This document shows positions 62,748-64,000 of a stretch of 64,000 nt of DNA, piece by piece (within the stretch, counting starts at the first letter, position 1; every line of letters starts with the position of its first letter). Made by a program: the position numbers and the translations under genes. Location: positions 1 through 64,000 of the forward strand of contig JAFZFP010000025.1 in NCBI GenBank assembly GCA_017555905.1, given 5' to 3'. The notes under the pieces were generated by a model. It had not been told where the DNA came from. It worked only from the letters and a program-made list of their open reading frames with translations, and searched no databases. The DNA is from Alistipes sp. GTDB lineage: Bacteria; Bacteroidota; Bacteroidia; Bacteroidales; Rikenellaceae.

Positions 62748-64000
62748 ATGGCACAAGGATACCTACGCACTACCCTTCTTACTTTTTGTCTACTCTTCCT
62801 CACAGCCTCGATGTATGCCGAAGCACAACGTCCAAACCGTCGTGCCCGCAAGGTCTATACATCTCCCGAGGTTATCAAAGCAGAGCAAGATAGCATCGTA
62901 AGCCTCACCACTGTAGAGTTTGCCGAAGAGGATAATATCGAGTCTCATAGCATCATAAAGCCTCGCACCAATACACTTCAGCAGATAGATTCAGCATTGG
63001 CGCTATGGCAAAGATCTACTACATTGGAGGCATACGAAGAGTATTTCAACAACTTCGTAAGCGCAGCAAATAATATCGATACGACGCTTAAAACCAGCAA
63101 TATGGACTCGATATATGTAGCGCGACTTGAGGCACTTATGTCGCCAGTACCGCTTGAGTATAACTACGAGGTACGTGCAGCCATCGAGCGCTTCACTTCA
63201 CCCAACTACTCCAAGATTATGGGATTAGCATACTACTACTTCCCTATGATTGAGGAGGAACTTATAAATGCTGGTATCCCCATCGAGTTACGCACTTTGG
63301 CCATCGTGGAGTCGGGCCTTAATGCACTCGCCACTTCGGGTAAGAGCGCTAAGGGCTTATGGCAGTTTATACCCTCGACTGGTCGCAACTACGGCCTCGA
63401 GATTAACTCGTTGGTAGACGAGCGTTGTAACCCTCGCCTCGCAACACGTGCTGCGTGTCGTTACCTTAAAAATATGTATGCTCAATATGGCGATTGGACC
63501 TTAGCCATTGCTTCATATAACTGCGGCCCAGGTAATGTAAATAAGGCAATTGTACGCTCTGGTGGCACAGTAAGCGACTATCAAGGTTCGTTCTGGGATG
63601 TATATAATATGCTCCCTCGTGAGACCCGTAATTATGTACCCCTCTATATGGGTGCTACATACGCCTTCGCCTATCATAAGGCTCACGGCGTAGAGTTCGA
63701 CATTCCTCCAATGCCATTGGCCGTGGATACGATTATGATTAATCGTCCGATGCACCTCGAGCAGGTCTCTTCAACCATAGATATAGACCTCGCGCTGCTC
63801 AAGATGCTCAACCCTGAGTATATCCTCGACATCATCCCTGCCACCACGAAGAGTTATCCTCTCACACTCCCTGTAGAGAAGATATCCGACTATGTGCTTA
63901 ACGAGCAGGCGATACACGCCAAGGATAGCACCTACCTCAAAGAGTTTGTTATCGAGGCAAACTTAGAGAAAAAACGCCAGCAGGCACCCCCTGCAACATA
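62748..64000 (+). CDS. mltD: membrane-bound lytic murein transglycosylase (MltD-like), partial
   Basis: Cleaves glycan strands to anhydromuropeptides in the periplasm. About 417 codons are in the window; the 3' end is cut. The signal peptide is MAQGYLRTTLLTFCLLFLTASMYAEA. The SLT domain (about 155-320) has IVESGLNALATSGKSAKGLWQF, with the catalytic glutamate at about 188, then LATRAACRYLKNM and ASYNCGPGNVNKAI. LysM repeats usually follow in MltD and may begin past the edge (LLKMLNPEYILD and the LTLPVEKI region). The start is the ATG 18 bases after the DUF5683 stop. Confidence 0.9.
   Translation, partial: MAQGYLRTTLLTFCLLFLTASMYAEAQRPNRRARKVYTSPEVIKAEQDSIVSLTTVEFAEEDNIESHSIIKPRTNTLQQIDSALALWQRSTTLEAYEEYFNNFVSAANNIDTTLKTSNMDSIYVARLEALMSPVPLEYNYEVRAAIERFTSPNYSKIMGLAYYYFPMIEEELINAGIPIELRTLAIVESGLNALATSGKSAKGLWQFIPSTGRNYGLEINSLVDERCNPRLATRAACRYLKNMYAQYGDWTLAIASYNCGPGNVNKAIVRSGGTVSDYQGSFWDVYNMLPRETRNYVPLYMGATYAFAYHKAHGVEFDIPPMPLAVDTIMINRPMHLEQVSSTIDIDLALLKMLNPEYILDIIPATTKSYPLTLPVEKISDYVLNEQAIHAKDSTYLKEFVIEANLEKKRQQAPPAT

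Noticed and set aside
1-64000. CRISPR arrays, insertion sequences, prophage or SusCD-type loci
   Set aside because: No regularly spaced repeats, transposase, integrase, phage structural gene or TonB-dependent receptor pair was seen in any frame.

Overview
The window reads as a stretch of chromosome from a Bacteroidales bacterium. Several things point there: promoters of the Bacteroidetes type (TTTG, about 20 bases, TAnnTTTG), lineage-restricted families (DUF5683, DUF2807/GIN, DUF4252, a probable DUF6175), an AddAB-type helicase/nuclease pair, and the order parA-parB-DUF5683-mltD. A Rikenellaceae/Alistipes-like member is plausible, but the sequence alone does not fix the genus. I saw no rRNA, tRNA, CRISPR array, insertion sequence or prophage. 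Two genes are cut by the window edges: gpmI on the left and the mltD-like gene on the right.

Layout. 1-3.6 kb: gpmI and alaS on the minus strand, divergent from two tandem M23 peptidase genes (3.66-5.55 kb), then a HAD phosphatase, a DUF2807 protein and the addB/addA-like pair (6.98-12.99 kb). 13.0-16.5 kb: an ABC exporter, an HPr-kinase-like P-loop protein and an S26-type peptidase, tightly coupled and followed by ispF and a terminator. 16.75-33.8 kb: a surface polysaccharide operon. It has a near-perfect promoter, an upstream palindrome and a leader of about 215 bases with competing helices. Sixteen genes follow: ugd, flippase, polymerase, three GT4 transferases, an acetyltransferase, capE/cupin/capF/capG for UDP-L-FucNAc, a nucleotidyltransferase-family protein and rfbA-C-D-B for dTDP-L-rhamnose. 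It ends at a strong terminator. 33.8-38.6 kb (minus): a TolC/HlyD/two-permease efflux operon with no ATPase gene. 38.7-40.6 kb: a porin and a DUF4252 protein.

40.7-45.2 kb (minus): an operon of five exported proteins of unknown function, two of them paralogous LPP20-like proteins. Its promoter carries a perfect 8-base palindrome over the -7 box, and a leader of about 180 bases follows. 45.3-46.9 kb: an EamA transporter and rubrerythrin. 47.0-58.8 kb: housekeeping genes (ettA, hisS, an S41 protease, mnmA, a DedA-like gene, aroE, DUF2007, dnaE, trxA). 58.9-64.0 kb: a CPBP protease, then parA, parB, a DUF5683 gene and the start of an mltD-like transglycosylase gene.

The polysaccharide genes form a coherent pathway: UDP-GlcA, UDP-L-FucNAc and dTDP-L-Rha feed three transferases, then flipping and polymerisation. 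The priming transferase and the export machinery must lie elsewhere. The most promising unexplained items are the five-gene exported operon with its leader and palindrome, the exporter/kinase/peptidase cassette, and the polysaccharide leader RNA. All helices and promoters were found by eye; no folding, alignment or database search was run.
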